The translations under genes and the position numbers were made by a program. A model generated the notes under the pieces. It ran no database searches and was not told the DNA's origin. It saw nothing but the letters and a program-made list of their open reading frames with translations. Shown here one piece after another: positions 50,962-59,418 of a DNA stretch of 64,000 nucleotides. The stretch is from Natronobeatus ordinarius (GTDB lineage: Archaea > Halobacteriota > Halobacteria > Halobacteriales > Natrialbaceae): NCBI RefSeq assembly GCF_024362485.1, contig NZ_CP101456.1, positions 310,001 through 374,000 on the forward strand, in the 5' to 3' direction. The first letter of the stretch is position 1. Every line of letters begins with the position of its first letter.

Positions 50962-51017
50962 CGTTACCTGGTTCGACGGGGCCGACAATCAACGTTCTGA
51001 CCGTGTCAACTGACCGA

Positions 51018-51086
51018 GAACAGTCCCCACCACCGGACGGGAACAGCACCCACCACCGGATGGGAACAGCCCCCACCACCAGATCG
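51018..51086. repeat. Three 23-bp near-identical direct repeats
   Basis: Units start GAACAG and continue with a C-rich CCCCACCACCGGA-type core (51018-51040, 51041-51063, 51064-51086). They lie upstream of signal peptidase 2 and of polD1, in the divergent intergenic region, and encode nothing convincing. Confidence 0.75.
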
Positions 51087-51175
51087 GTTCCATTCTGGAC
51101 CGTCGTCGAGCCGAAGCCACTCACTGACCGACCCATTCGCTAGCCTTTTCTCCCCGCTCGAGAGATACCGGGAGT

Positions 51176-52768
51176 GTGCCACTCGAGGGCCCCGCGCGCA
51201 TCGTGAGCGAACTCACGAGTCGTGGCTACAACGTCGAGCGCGAGGCCGTGACGTTGATCGCCTCCGCCCCCGATCCTGACGCGACGCTCGAGCGCGTCGT
51301 CGACGCCGTTCCAGACGACGTGCTCGTGGTCGACAGCGAACACGTTCGGGCCGCACTCGACCCGGAGGCGTCGACTGCTGCGGTGGCCGATTCGACCACT
51401 CGTTCGGCTGATTCGAACGGACCGAATCGCCAGCCCTCGTCGCAATCTCACCCCTCTGTTTCAACTGGAAACTCTCCGTCGAACTCGTCCGAAAGCGGTG
51501 GCGAATCTCCAGTTGAAACGAAGGGGTCTCGAGGCGATTTCGAACGGCCGGTCGACGCCTCGGCTCGTGAACTCGAGATCGCAAACGACATGACGGGGGC
51601 GAGCACCGGGACAGGCGAGTACCGCGACTTCGTGGCGGTCTTTCGCGATCGACTCGAGCGTCTCGGGCGAAAACTCCGGGGACGGGTCAACCACCGGCCG
51701 GCGAGTTCCATCGAGAGCATGCCCGGCGGGAGCGAGGTCGCCATGGTCGGCCTCGTCAACGACATCCGATCGACGGCCAGCGGTCACTGGTTGATCGAAC
51801 TCGAGGATGCCACCGGAACCTTCCCCTGGCTCGTGATGAAAGACCGGGAGTACGTCGACCTCGTCGAGGAGTTGCTCTGCGATGAGGTGCTGGCGATGGA
51901 GGGGACGCTCTCTGACGACGCGGGAATCGCCTTCGTCGACTCGATGTACTTCCCGGACGTACCCCGCACCCACCAGCCGTCGACGGCGGATCGTCACGTA
52001 CAGGCCGCGCTGATCAGCGACGTCCACGTCGGCAGCGACGAGTTCATGGAAGCGGCCTGGAACGACTTCGCCGACTGGCTGCACACCGAGCCCGCTCAGC
52101 ACGTCGAGTACCTGCTGATCGCCGGTGACATGGTCGAGGGCGTCGGCGTCTATCCGAACCAGGACGAGGAACTCCAGATCGTCGACATCTACGAGCAGTA
52201 CGAGGCGTTCAACGAGCACTTAAAAGACGTGCCGGGGGACTTAGAGATCGTCATGATCCCGGGGAACCACGACGCGGTTCGACTCGCCGAACCCCAGCCG
52301 GGTTTCGACGACGACCTCCGGGAGATCATGTCGGCCCACGACGCCCGCATCGTGAGCAACCCCTCGACGGTGACGCTCGAGGGCGTCTCCGTCCTGATGT
52401 ATCACGGCGTTTCGCTGGACGAGGTGATCGCCGAGCTCCCCGCCGAGAAGGCCAGCTACGACGAACCGCACAAGGCGATGTACCAGTTGCTGAAAAAGCG
52501 CCACGTCGCCCCGCAGTTCGGGGGCCACACCCGGCTGGCTCCCGAGGAGAAAGACTACCTGGTCATCGAGGAGGTTCCCGACATCTTCCACACGGGCCAC
52601 GTCCACAAACTCGGCTTCGGCAAGTACCACAACGTGCTCGCGATCAACTCGGGTTGCTGGCAGGCCCAGACCGATTTCCAGAAGAGCGTCAACATCAACC
52701 CCGACTCCGGGTTCGCGCCGATCGTCGACCTCGACACCCTCGACGTGACGGTCCAGAAGTTCAGCTAG
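51176..52768 (+). CDS. polD1: DNA polymerase D small subunit (DP1, exonuclease)
   Basis: A 530-residue subunit with a 3'-5' exonuclease of the calcineurin-like phosphoesterase fold: LISDVHVGSDEF, IAGDMVEGVG, IPGNHDAVR, YHGVSLDEV, GHVHKLGFGKY. The N-terminal OB-type part is separated from the nuclease by a Ser-rich linker (about 75-135) that contains an inverted pair of ORB-like DNA motifs. Starts with GTG. It ends by overlapping the convergent kinase gene by 8 bp. Synteny with orc1 and signal peptidase is typical of haloarchaeal oriC1. Confidence 0.92.
   Translation: MPLEGPARIVSELTSRGYNVEREAVTLIASAPDPDATLERVVDAVPDDVLVVDSEHVRAALDPEASTAAVADSTTRSADSNGPNRQPSSQSHPSVSTGNSPSNSSESGGESPVETKGSRGDFERPVDASARELEIANDMTGASTGTGEYRDFVAVFRDRLERLGRKLRGRVNHRPASSIESMPGGSEVAMVGLVNDIRSTASGHWLIELEDATGTFPWLVMKDREYVDLVEELLCDEVLAMEGTLSDDAGIAFVDSMYFPDVPRTHQPSTADRHVQAALISDVHVGSDEFMEAAWNDFADWLHTEPAQHVEYLLIAGDMVEGVGVYPNQDEELQIVDIYEQYEAFNEHLKDVPGDLEIVMIPGNHDAVRLAEPQPGFDDDLREIMSAHDARIVSNPSTVTLEGVSVLMYHGVSLDEVIAELPAEKASYDEPHKAMYQLLKKRHVAPQFGGHTRLAPEEKDYLVIEEVPDIFHTGHVHKLGFGKYHNVLAINSGCWQAQTDFQKSVNINPDSGFAPIVDLDTLDVTVQKFS
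51450..51530. other. Inverted pair of ORB-like motifs inside polD1
   Basis: ACCCCTCTGTTTCAACTGG (from 51450) and, inverted, CCAGTTGAAACGAAGGGG (51509-51526) flank 37 bp. In polD1 they encode PSVSTGN and SPVETKGS in the disordered linker. The orientation mirrors the pair at oriC1, at much shorter spacing. Confidence 0.55.
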
Positions 52769-54965
52769 CCTCGGGCGCCTCGACGCGAGGCAGCTCGAGG
52801 ACGGCGGTGGTCCCTCTTGGCTCGTCGACGTCGAACCGGAGGTCGCCGCCGATGTCGGTGACGATCCAGTTGACCGCCCACAGCCCCAGCCCGCTCGTGT
52901 GCTCGACCTGCGTGCTCTCCCGTCGCCCGGTGAGCAACTCGTACTCCGCCTTGGGGATCCCAGGGCCGTTGTCCGAGATCCGAACCTCGAGGACGCCGTC
53001 GGTCTCCCGCTCGAGCGCGGTGACCGCGACCCGTGGCTCGGCGGCGTCGTTGTGCTCGAGGCCGTTTTCGATCACGTTCTCGAGCGCGAATCGGAGTGCG
53101 TCGGAGCCTTCGACCCACATCCCGTCGGGAACGGCTGCGGTGCACTCCCCTTCCGGATATCGCTCGCCACACTCCTCGAGGACGTCGTCGACGAGCGCCG
53201 CCAGGTCGGTCGGCCGGCGATCGGGGCCGTCCGCGAGCAGCCGGTCAACCTCGCGGATCTTCTGGCTGGTCGAGAGCAGTTCGCGGGCGGCGGCGACGAT
53301 CCGCTCGGCCATCCGCGTCCGCCTCCCCTCGAGACCCTCTCGAAGCTCGGCGGCGTAGCCCTCGACGATGTTCATGTGGTTGCGGATGTCGTGACGGACG
53401 ATCCGGTTGAGCACCTCGAGCTGTTCGTTCTGTGCCTCGAGGCGCTGTTCGTAGGCTTTCCACTCGGTGACGTCCTGCAGAATTCCGACGACGCCCTCGA
53501 CGGCTCCGCTCGCGTCGACCGTCGCCTCGGCTCGCTCCCGGATCCACGTCGGTTCGCCGTCGACGACGACGCGATACTCGAGGTCGTAGGAGTCGCCCTC
53601 GAGCGCGGACGCCCACTCGGCCTCGAGGCGTGGCAGATCGTCGGGGTGGACGTACTCGAAGAAGCGCTCGAGGTCCAACCGGCCCTCGGCGACCGGGATG
53701 CCCAATCGGGCGTACACGTCGTCGGACCACTTGAGCGTGTCACTCGAGACGTCGTAGTGCCAGCTGCTGATGTCGGCGACCGCCTGGGCCTGCCGGAGGT
53801 GCGCCTCGCTTTCGTTCCGTCGCTGCTCCGCTCGTTTCCGCTCGGTGACGTCCTGGACGACGCTGTCGACGTATCGCTCGCCGTCCGCTTCGGTCCGGAT
53901 GGCGGTGACGGCTCCCCAGAAGGGCTCTCCCGAAAGCGTCTGCAGGCGGACCTCGTAGCTGACGAGCGGCTCCTCGTCGTCGAACAGCCGGGCACGGAGG
54001 CGCTCCCGGACATCGGGCTCGAGACACACCTCCTCGGGGGAGCGCCCGAGCAGCTCCCCCTCCGAATCCGCTCCGACCATCGTGACCATCGCCGGGTTGA
54101 CGAACTCGAACGCCACCTCGGGGTCGAGCGAGAGCCGAAAGACGCCGACGGGGACGTTCTCGACGATCCGCTCGTAGCGCTCGAGTTCGTTCGCCCGAGC
54201 CTTCTCCTCGCTCATATCCTGCAGTTTTGCGAGGATCAGCTCCTCGCCGTCGACCTCGATCCGCCCGAGGCTGACCCGGACCGGAAACTCGGAGCCGTCC
54301 GCCCGTCGGTTGCGCCCCTCGACCGTGATCGGCTCGCCGAACTCGTACGAGCGCCAGCGCGTCGAGAGCTCCTCGGGGTCGTGGTCCACTTCGACCTCCG
54401 CGACGTTCATCCCGATCAGCTCCTCGCGGTCGTAGCCCAGCTTTTCACACGTACGACGGTTGACGTTGTGGATGACCCCGTCCTCGTCGTGGATCGAGAT
54501 CATGTTCGGCGAGTGCTCGAAGATCGACCGGAACTGCGGGCCGCCCCACGTCTCCTCGTCCGCTCGTTCGGCCCGATACGCCGCGGCGTAGCCGCGAAGC
54601 CGCCGCCCGAGCTGCGTCGCCCGATGTCCCTCGAGCGGTCCCTCGAAGACGTCCGTGACGCCGGCGGCGATCGCCGCCGCGGTGTCGACGCCGTCCTCGG
54701 CGAGGAGCACGACGGGGAGCGCGGGACTGTGCGCCCGAACGCGCTCGAGGGCGTCGGCCCAGCCCGTCGCCGACCCCTCGATCCACAGGAGACAGTCGAC
54801 GTCGCCGGTCGTCGCGCGCTCGAGCGCGTCGTCGATCGTGGTTTCGACGGCGACCGCGAGCGACACGTCGCCGGTCGCGAGCGACGAGGCAGCCGACGCC
54901 GCCTCCGGTTCGTCGCCCACGATGAGCACGTCTCCCGGCTCGGTCGGTCCCCTGCTCCCATCCAT
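52761..54965 (-). CDS. Multi-PAS sensor histidine kinase
   Basis: A 734-residue soluble kinase: an N-terminal receiver-like domain (about 10-120, DVLIVGDEPEAASAASSL, DCLLWIE), at least three PAS domains (FRSIFEHSPNMISIHDEDGVIHNVNR; ERIVENVPVGVFRLS; WHYDVSSDTLKWSDDVYARLG with PAC WIRERAEATVD), a His box LNRIVRHDIRNHMNIVEGYAAELREG and an ATPase domain (VIENGLEHNDAAEPRV, ISDNGPGIP, SGLGLWAVNWIV). Haloarchaeal HisKA-less type. Its receiver partner is not adjacent. It ends inside polD1 by 8 bp. Confidence 0.88.
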   Translation of the reverse strand: MDGSRGPTEPGDVLIVGDEPEAASAASSLATGDVSLAVAVETTIDDALERATTGDVDCLLWIEGSATGWADALERVRAHSPALPVVLLAEDGVDTAAAIAAGVTDVFEGPLEGHRATQLGRRLRGYAAAYRAERADEETWGGPQFRSIFEHSPNMISIHDEDGVIHNVNRRTCEKLGYDREELIGMNVAEVEVDHDPEELSTRWRSYEFGEPITVEGRNRRADGSEFPVRVSLGRIEVDGEELILAKLQDMSEEKARANELERYERIVENVPVGVFRLSLDPEVAFEFVNPAMVTMVGADSEGELLGRSPEEVCLEPDVRERLRARLFDDEEPLVSYEVRLQTLSGEPFWGAVTAIRTEADGERYVDSVVQDVTERKRAEQRRNESEAHLRQAQAVADISSWHYDVSSDTLKWSDDVYARLGIPVAEGRLDLERFFEYVHPDDLPRLEAEWASALEGDSYDLEYRVVVDGEPTWIRERAEATVDASGAVEGVVGILQDVTEWKAYEQRLEAQNEQLEVLNRIVRHDIRNHMNIVEGYAAELREGLEGRRTRMAERIVAAARELLSTSQKIREVDRLLADGPDRRPTDLAALVDDVLEECGERYPEGECTAAVPDGMWVEGSDALRFALENVIENGLEHNDAAEPRVAVTALERETDGVLEVRISDNGPGIPKAEYELLTGRRESTQVEHTSGLGLWAVNWIVTDIGGDLRFDVDEPRGTTAVLELPRVEAPEAS

Positions 54966-55064
54966 GACTGTACGAATCGTTGGCTAGTTACCAAGAACCT
55001 TGCCCCTGATCGACGTCGGTCGCGATCACAAAACGGTAAGCCGCCGACGCCGTAACCCGACTCG

Positions 55065-56045
55065 ATGCAGCGAATTACGCTCGGAAACACGATCTTCGAG
55101 GGCGAGAACAACGCCTACCTGTTCACGGGCGAGTCGACCGTCCTCGTCGACACCGGCGTCGCGGTTTCCGAGGCTCGAGCCGAACTCGAGGCCGGCCTCA
55201 CAGCCCACGGACTCGGCTTCGCCGACGTCGACGCGGTCGTTCTCACCCACTACCACGCCGATCACTCGGGACTGGCTGGCGAAATCCAGGCGGCGAGTGG
55301 GGCGACCGTCCACGCTCACGCCGCTGACGCACCCCTGATCGCGGGCGAGTCGTCCACGTGGGACGCCGTCCACGAGACGCACGCCCAGCTGTTCGAGGAG
55401 TGGGGGATGCCCGACGACGCCCGCGAATCGCTTCTCGCACACATCTTCGACGGCCCCGACATCCGCGGCTCCGATCCCGCGGTCGAGCCGTTCGACGCCG
55501 ACGAGACGCTCACCTTCGGCGACCTCGAACTCGAGGTATTCCACACGCCGGGTCACGCCGCCGGCCACGCCTGTTTCGTCCTCAAGGGCGGCGACGAGTT
55601 CCTCTCCGGCGACGCCCTGTTGCCGGTTTACACCCCGAACGTCGGCGGCGCTGACGTCCGGGTCGACCGGCCCCTCGAGCGCTACCTCGAGACGCTCGAG
55701 CGGATCGCCGACCGCGGATTCGACCGGGCCTGGCCGGGGCATCGCGATCCGATCGACGATCCGGCGGGTCGCGCGCGCTATATCGTCGAGCATCACGAGG
55801 AACGCGCCTTCCGCGTGCTCACCGTGCTCGACGACCACGGCCCCGCCGACGCCTGGACGGTCAGCGCCCACCTCTTCGGCGACCTCGAGGGAATCCACGT
55901 CCTCCACGGGCCCGGGGAAGCGTACGCCCACCTCGAACACCTCGCCCGGGAGGGTGATCTCGAGCGGACGAACGACGGCTATCGGCTCACCGACGACGCG
56001 GCCGAGCGGCTAGCCGGGCGTTCGGATGATCGCTGGCCGCTCTGA
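55065..56045 (+). CDS. MBL-fold metallo-hydrolase
   Basis: A 326-residue protein: ENNAYLFTGESTVLVDTGVA, VVLTHYHADHSGLAGEI (HxHxDH), FHTPGHAAGHACFVL, LSGDALL and WPGHRDPIDDP, the two-metal site of the metallo-beta-lactamase fold. The C-terminal 80 residues form a winged-helix-like domain (AWTVSAHLFGDL...YAHLEHLAREGDLERTNDGYRLTD). This architecture resembles LACTB2-like hydrolases/endoribonucleases. Confidence 0.85.
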   Translation: MQRITLGNTIFEGENNAYLFTGESTVLVDTGVAVSEARAELEAGLTAHGLGFADVDAVVLTHYHADHSGLAGEIQAASGATVHAHAADAPLIAGESSTWDAVHETHAQLFEEWGMPDDARESLLAHIFDGPDIRGSDPAVEPFDADETLTFGDLELEVFHTPGHAAGHACFVLKGGDEFLSGDALLPVYTPNVGGADVRVDRPLERYLETLERIADRGFDRAWPGHRDPIDDPAGRARYIVEHHEERAFRVLTVLDDHGPADAWTVSAHLFGDLEGIHVLHGPGEAYAHLEHLAREGDLERTNDGYRLTDDAAERLAGRSDDRWPL

Positions 56046-56057
56046 ATCGGTCGTCGA

Positions 56058-56558
56058 TCAGGCCGGCAACGAGACGCGGCTCACCGGCAGCCGGTAGGAG
56101 CCGTCGAAGAACTCGAGTTCGTTCACCGTCCACTGGACGGGCTCGACCTCGCGGTCGGCCAGTTGGCGGGCCGCCTCGAGGTCGCCGCCGCGGGCCAGCG
56201 TTACGTGGGGGACGTAGTCGGCCGCCTCGAGGCCGGGAACGGCGCCGAAGGCGTCGACGAGGTCGGCGTGGATGGCCTCGAGGCCGGGGCTCTCGACGGC
56301 GAGGTAGACGACGGGGGCGTCTCCGAGCGGCGGATCGGCGAAGTACTCGATACCCGTGATCTGGGCCTCGACGGCCGGGGCACCCTCGAGTGCGCGGTGG
56401 GCGCGCTGCTGGAGTCCGTGGACGTTGTCGGCGTCGCCCAGGCGCTTGAGCAGACAGGAGTGGTCCTCGCGGACGGCGTCGAAGCTGAGCAGCGACGGAT
56501 AGAGGTCGGCGGCGAGTTCGCGGACGCGGCCGGGGACCGGAACGTTGACGCTGTACAC
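56058..56558 (-). CDS. 2'-5' RNA ligase-like 2H phosphoesterase
   Basis: A 166-residue protein. The first H-x-(S/T) motif is EDHSCLLKRLG and the second is HVTLARG, as in LigT-type 2H phosphoesterases acting on cyclic phosphates or 2',5' linkages in RNA. Start is the ATG at 56558 (MYSVNVPVPGRV). Convergent with the MBL gene. Confidence 0.8.
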   Translation of the reverse strand: MYSVNVPVPGRVRELAADLYPSLLSFDAVREDHSCLLKRLGDADNVHGLQQRAHRALEGAPAVEAQITGIEYFADPPLGDAPVVYLAVESPGLEAIHADLVDAFGAVPGLEAADYVPHVTLARGGDLEAARQLADREVEPVQWTVNELEFFDGSYRLPVSRVSLPA

Positions 56559-56757
56559 TTCGACGGTGCTACGGCCGGATCGCGTATGAGTGTGGTGGTT
56601 TCCGCCCTCGAGTCGTCGTGGTCTGCGGTCGACTCTGGCTCGAGCCGTCCCGAACCGGGTTCGAACCCTCGACGATCTCGTCGTTCGATCACCGATAAGA
56701 ACCTGTGACTGTCTCGAAATCAGGGGATAGCGGTCGGAAAGAGCTATCTGTCAGGCC

Positions 56758-57825
56758 ATGTCATCACCGATAATGGACGCCAGGGGGTGCCGACTGCTGG
56801 TGTGTCTCCTCGTGATTCTCAGTTGCGTCTTCGTCGGCCTGCCGGCGGCCGTCCTCGCCGACGTCCCCGACGAACCACGGCCAACGGGGTACGACGAACT
56901 CAAACACGAGATCGAACTGCGCGACGATGGCTCTGCGACGTGGACGGTCGAGTACCGCTATCGGCTCGATACCGGTGCCGACGAGGCGGACAACGATACC
57001 GGCTGGGCGGAACTCCGGGCGGACGTCGAGTCGCGTGAGGACGCCTATCTCGAACGCTTCGAGCAGAGCTGGATGGAGACGGTCGCCGAAGCCGAGAACG
57101 AGACCGAGCGCTCGATGGAGCTGTCGGGGTTCGAGCTCGAGATGCACGAGAGCTCGACGCCGCCGGAGTACGGGACCCTGCGCTTTACGTTCGAGTGGGA
57201 GTCGTTCTCCCAGGTCGAGGTCAACCGGATCGACGCCGGTGACGCGCTCGTGGGGTTCGATCTCGACGAGCGGACGCAACTCGTCGTCATCTGGCCGAGC
57301 TCGTACGACCTGCGTGACAATCAGACGGCGGTCGAACCCGCCCCCGACGACGCTCGTGAAACGGCCGTCATCTGGAACGGCGGGGAGACGAGCTTCCTCG
57401 AGGGCGAGCCACGGATCGAGCTCATCGAAGGGGATCCGTCGCCCGACGAGCCGACTCGCTCCGTTCCGTCGGCGTGGCTCGCTGCGTTCGGCGTCGCTGC
57501 CGTGGCGATCGTCGGGGCGGTGGGCTGGTGGGCCGTCCGGACGATCGGGTCGGAGGAACCACCGTCGTCGGCCTCGCAGGAGGTGCCACCGCCGGATGAC
57601 GGCACGGACGGCCCACCACGGGAGCTGTTGAGCAACGAAGAACAGGTTCTCAGGCTGCTCGAGGAACGAGGTGGCCGGGTCAAACAACAGGAGGTCGTCG
57701 GCGAGCTGGGCTGGACGGAGGCGAAGACCAGCCAGGTCGTGAGCAGCCTCCGCGAGGACGACGCGGTCGACGTCTTCCGGATCGGCCGGGAGAACGTCCT
57801 GACGCTGCCTGAAGGCGACGAGTGA
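56758..57825 (+). CDS. Membrane-anchored protein with cytoplasmic winged helix
   Basis: A 355-residue protein: N-terminal signal sequence/anchor (LLVCLLVILSCVFVGLPAAVLA), an extracellular acidic beta domain (about 40-230), one transmembrane helix (AWLAAFGVAAVAIVGAVGWWAV, about 238-259) and a C-terminal wHTH (EEQVLRLLEERGGRVKQQEVVGELGWTEAKTSQVVSSLREDDAVDVFRIGRENVLTLP). It has the topology of a one-component transmembrane regulator that could read an extracellular cue. Haloarchaeal families named DUF7345/DUF7343 look like this; the assignment is from memory of the pattern. Confidence 0.6.
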   Translation: MSSPIMDARGCRLLVCLLVILSCVFVGLPAAVLADVPDEPRPTGYDELKHEIELRDDGSATWTVEYRYRLDTGADEADNDTGWAELRADVESREDAYLERFEQSWMETVAEAENETERSMELSGFELEMHESSTPPEYGTLRFTFEWESFSQVEVNRIDAGDALVGFDLDERTQLVVIWPSSYDLRDNQTAVEPAPDDARETAVIWNGGETSFLEGEPRIELIEGDPSPDEPTRSVPSAWLAAFGVAAVAIVGAVGWWAVRTIGSEEPPSSASQEVPPPDDGTDGPPRELLSNEEQVLRLLEERGGRVKQQEVVGELGWTEAKTSQVVSSLREDDAVDVFRIGRENVLTLPEGDE

Positions 57826-57850
57826 GGAGCTATGCCACCCGAATCGCCGC

Positions 57851-57898
57851 GAACGGACGGTGTCGATGGCTCGAGAACAGACAGTGTCGATGGCTCGA
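57851..57898 (+). repeat. 24-bp tandem duplication upstream of the arg leader
   Basis: GAACGGACGGTGTCGATGGC... and its copy starting GAACAGACAGTGTCGATGGC differ at two positions. They lie 44 bp before the leader ORF. Confidence 0.7.
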
Positions 57899-57941
57899 GG
57901 TTCGACAACTTTTAATACTGCACCGATGCTATCGTTCTCCA

Positions 57942-58025
57942 ATGTCTCAGGCCGCGTCCCTCGACGTCGCTCCGTTCGGTAGCGACGCGGCCTCCGTCGC
58001 GCGACGACCGCGACCGGGCCTTTAG
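57942..58025 (+). CDS. 27-codon leader-like ORF before the arginine operon
   Basis: A 27-codon ORF (MSQAASLDVAPF..., ending VARRPRPGL) with a perfect leaderless promoter (TTTAATA centred 28 bp upstream). Its last codons include CGA CGA CCG CGA (three Arg of four) and its stop lies in the loop of the palindrome GGGCCTTTAGGCCC. It precedes argG by 156 bp. The layout suggests an arginine-responsive leader peptide, but argG also has its own TATA box, so the link is inferred. Confidence 0.45.
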   Translation: MSQAASLDVAPFGSDAASVARRPRPGL

Positions 58026-58029
58026 GCCC
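57949..58029 (+). promoter_or_regulatory. Mutually exclusive hairpins in the arg leader
   Basis: AGGCCGCGTC (57949-57958) pairs perfectly with GACGCGGCCT (57984-57993); an inner pair CGTCGCT (57965-57971) / AGCGACG (57981-57987) overlaps it. Downstream GGGCCT-TT-AGGCCC forms a second stem across the leader stop codon. Ribosome position on the leader could decide which forms. Confidence 0.4.
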
Positions 58030-58143
58030 AACACTACTTCATCCCTCGATCCCGGTTTTCTATCCCTCACAGAAGGTTGTCCTTCGACGCTTATTCTGTA
58101 GTTAGCGTGCGCTCTACGCAATAATTACCTAATCTAAACCAGT

Positions 58144-58153
58144 GAATTTAAAC
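58144..58153 (+). promoter_or_regulatory. TATA box for argG
   Basis: GAATTTAAACC lies about 33 bp before the argG ATG, suitable for a transcript with little or no leader. Confidence 0.5.
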
Positions 58154-58181
58154 CTGTGCGCCCGGTGCATTCGAGTACGAC

Positions 58182-59411
58182 ATGACACGTGTGGCACTCG
58201 CGTTCTCGGGTGGACTGGACACGACGATCTGTGTTCCGCTGCTCGAGGAAGAATACGGATACGACGACGTAATCGGTGTAACGGTGGACGTCGGCCAGCC
58301 GGCCGAGGAGTTCGACGAAGCCGAAGAAACTGCCGAGGCACTCGGCCTCGACCACTACGTCGTCGACGCGCGAGAGGAGTTCGCGCAACTCTGTCTCGAC
58401 AGCGTTCGCGCGAACGCAAGCTACCAGGGCTACCCGCTGGGAACCGCCCTCGCGCGCCCGGTGATCGCGAACGCGATCCTCGAGGTCGCCGAGGAACACG
58501 ACTGTACGGGCATCGCCCACGGCTGCACCGGCAAAGGGAACGACCAGCTTCGGTTCGAGGCCGTCTGGCGCGACTCAGAGCTCGAGGTGATCGCCCCGAT
58601 CCGCGAACTCGGGCTCACGCGCGAGTGGGAGAACGAGTACGCCGAGAAGAAGGGCCTGCCCGTCGAGGGTGGAAACGAGGGCGAGTGGTCGATCGACACC
58701 AACATCTGGAGCCGTTCGGTCGAGGGTTCGGAGCTCGAGGACCCGAGCTTCGTCCCCGGCGAGGAGATTTACGAGTGGACCCAGGCGCCGACGGGCGAGA
58801 CCGAGGAGATCGAGATCGAGTTCGTCGAGGGCTACCCGGTCGCCGTCGACGGCGAGGAGCTGGACGCCGTCTCGCTCATCGAGTACCTGAACGAGGTCGC
58901 CGGCGCCTACGGCGTCGGCCGCACGGACTCGATGGAAGACCGCATGCTCGGCCTGAAGGTGCGCGAGAACTACGAGCACCCCGCGGCGACGACGCTGCTT
59001 TCCGCCCACGAGGCGCTCGAGGGGCTCGTCCTCACCCAGGAAGAGCGCGAGTTCAAGCAGCTGATCGACCAGAAGTGGTCGAAGAAAGCCTACGAGGGAT
59101 TAATCGACGCGCCGCTCGTGAGCGCGCTCGAGGGCTTCGTCGCGGAGACCCAGAAACGCGTCACCGGGACGGTGACGATCAGATTCGAGGGCGGTCAGGC
59201 CCGCGCGGTCGGTCGCGACAGCGAGTACGCGGCGTACTCCGCCTCCCACGCCTCCTTCGACACCGAGACGGTCGGCAAGATCGAACAGGAAGACGCCACG
59301 GGTGTCGCAAAGTACCACGGCTTTCAGCGCCGGCTGGCCAACGAGTCGATCGCGCGCCTCGAAGGCGAGGAGTCGGTCGAACTGACCACCGACGGCGGGA
59401 CCGAGGAGTAA
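58182..59411 (+). CDS. argG: Argininosuccinate synthase
   Basis: A 409-residue enzyme condensing citrulline and aspartate with ATP. ALAFSGGLDTTICVPLL is the ATP-binding P-loop motif; GCTGKGNDQLRFE, EGGNEGEWSIDTNIWSRS and GRTDSMEDRMLGLKVRENYEHPAA match the family. First gene of argG-argH (7 bp apart). Confidence 0.95.
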   Translation: MTRVALAFSGGLDTTICVPLLEEEYGYDDVIGVTVDVGQPAEEFDEAEETAEALGLDHYVVDAREEFAQLCLDSVRANASYQGYPLGTALARPVIANAILEVAEEHDCTGIAHGCTGKGNDQLRFEAVWRDSELEVIAPIRELGLTREWENEYAEKKGLPVEGGNEGEWSIDTNIWSRSVEGSELEDPSFVPGEEIYEWTQAPTGETEEIEIEFVEGYPVAVDGEELDAVSLIEYLNEVAGAYGVGRTDSMEDRMLGLKVRENYEHPAATTLLSAHEALEGLVLTQEEREFKQLIDQKWSKKAYEGLIDAPLVSALEGFVAETQKRVTGTVTIRFEGGQARAVGRDSEYAAYSASHASFDTETVGKIEQEDATGVAKYHGFQRRLANESIARLEGEESVELTTDGGTEE

Positions 59412-59418
59412 CGTACCC

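Noticed and set aside
52899-55055. 718-codon ORF on the plus strand
   Set aside because: Antisense to the PAS histidine kinase; no domain is visible.
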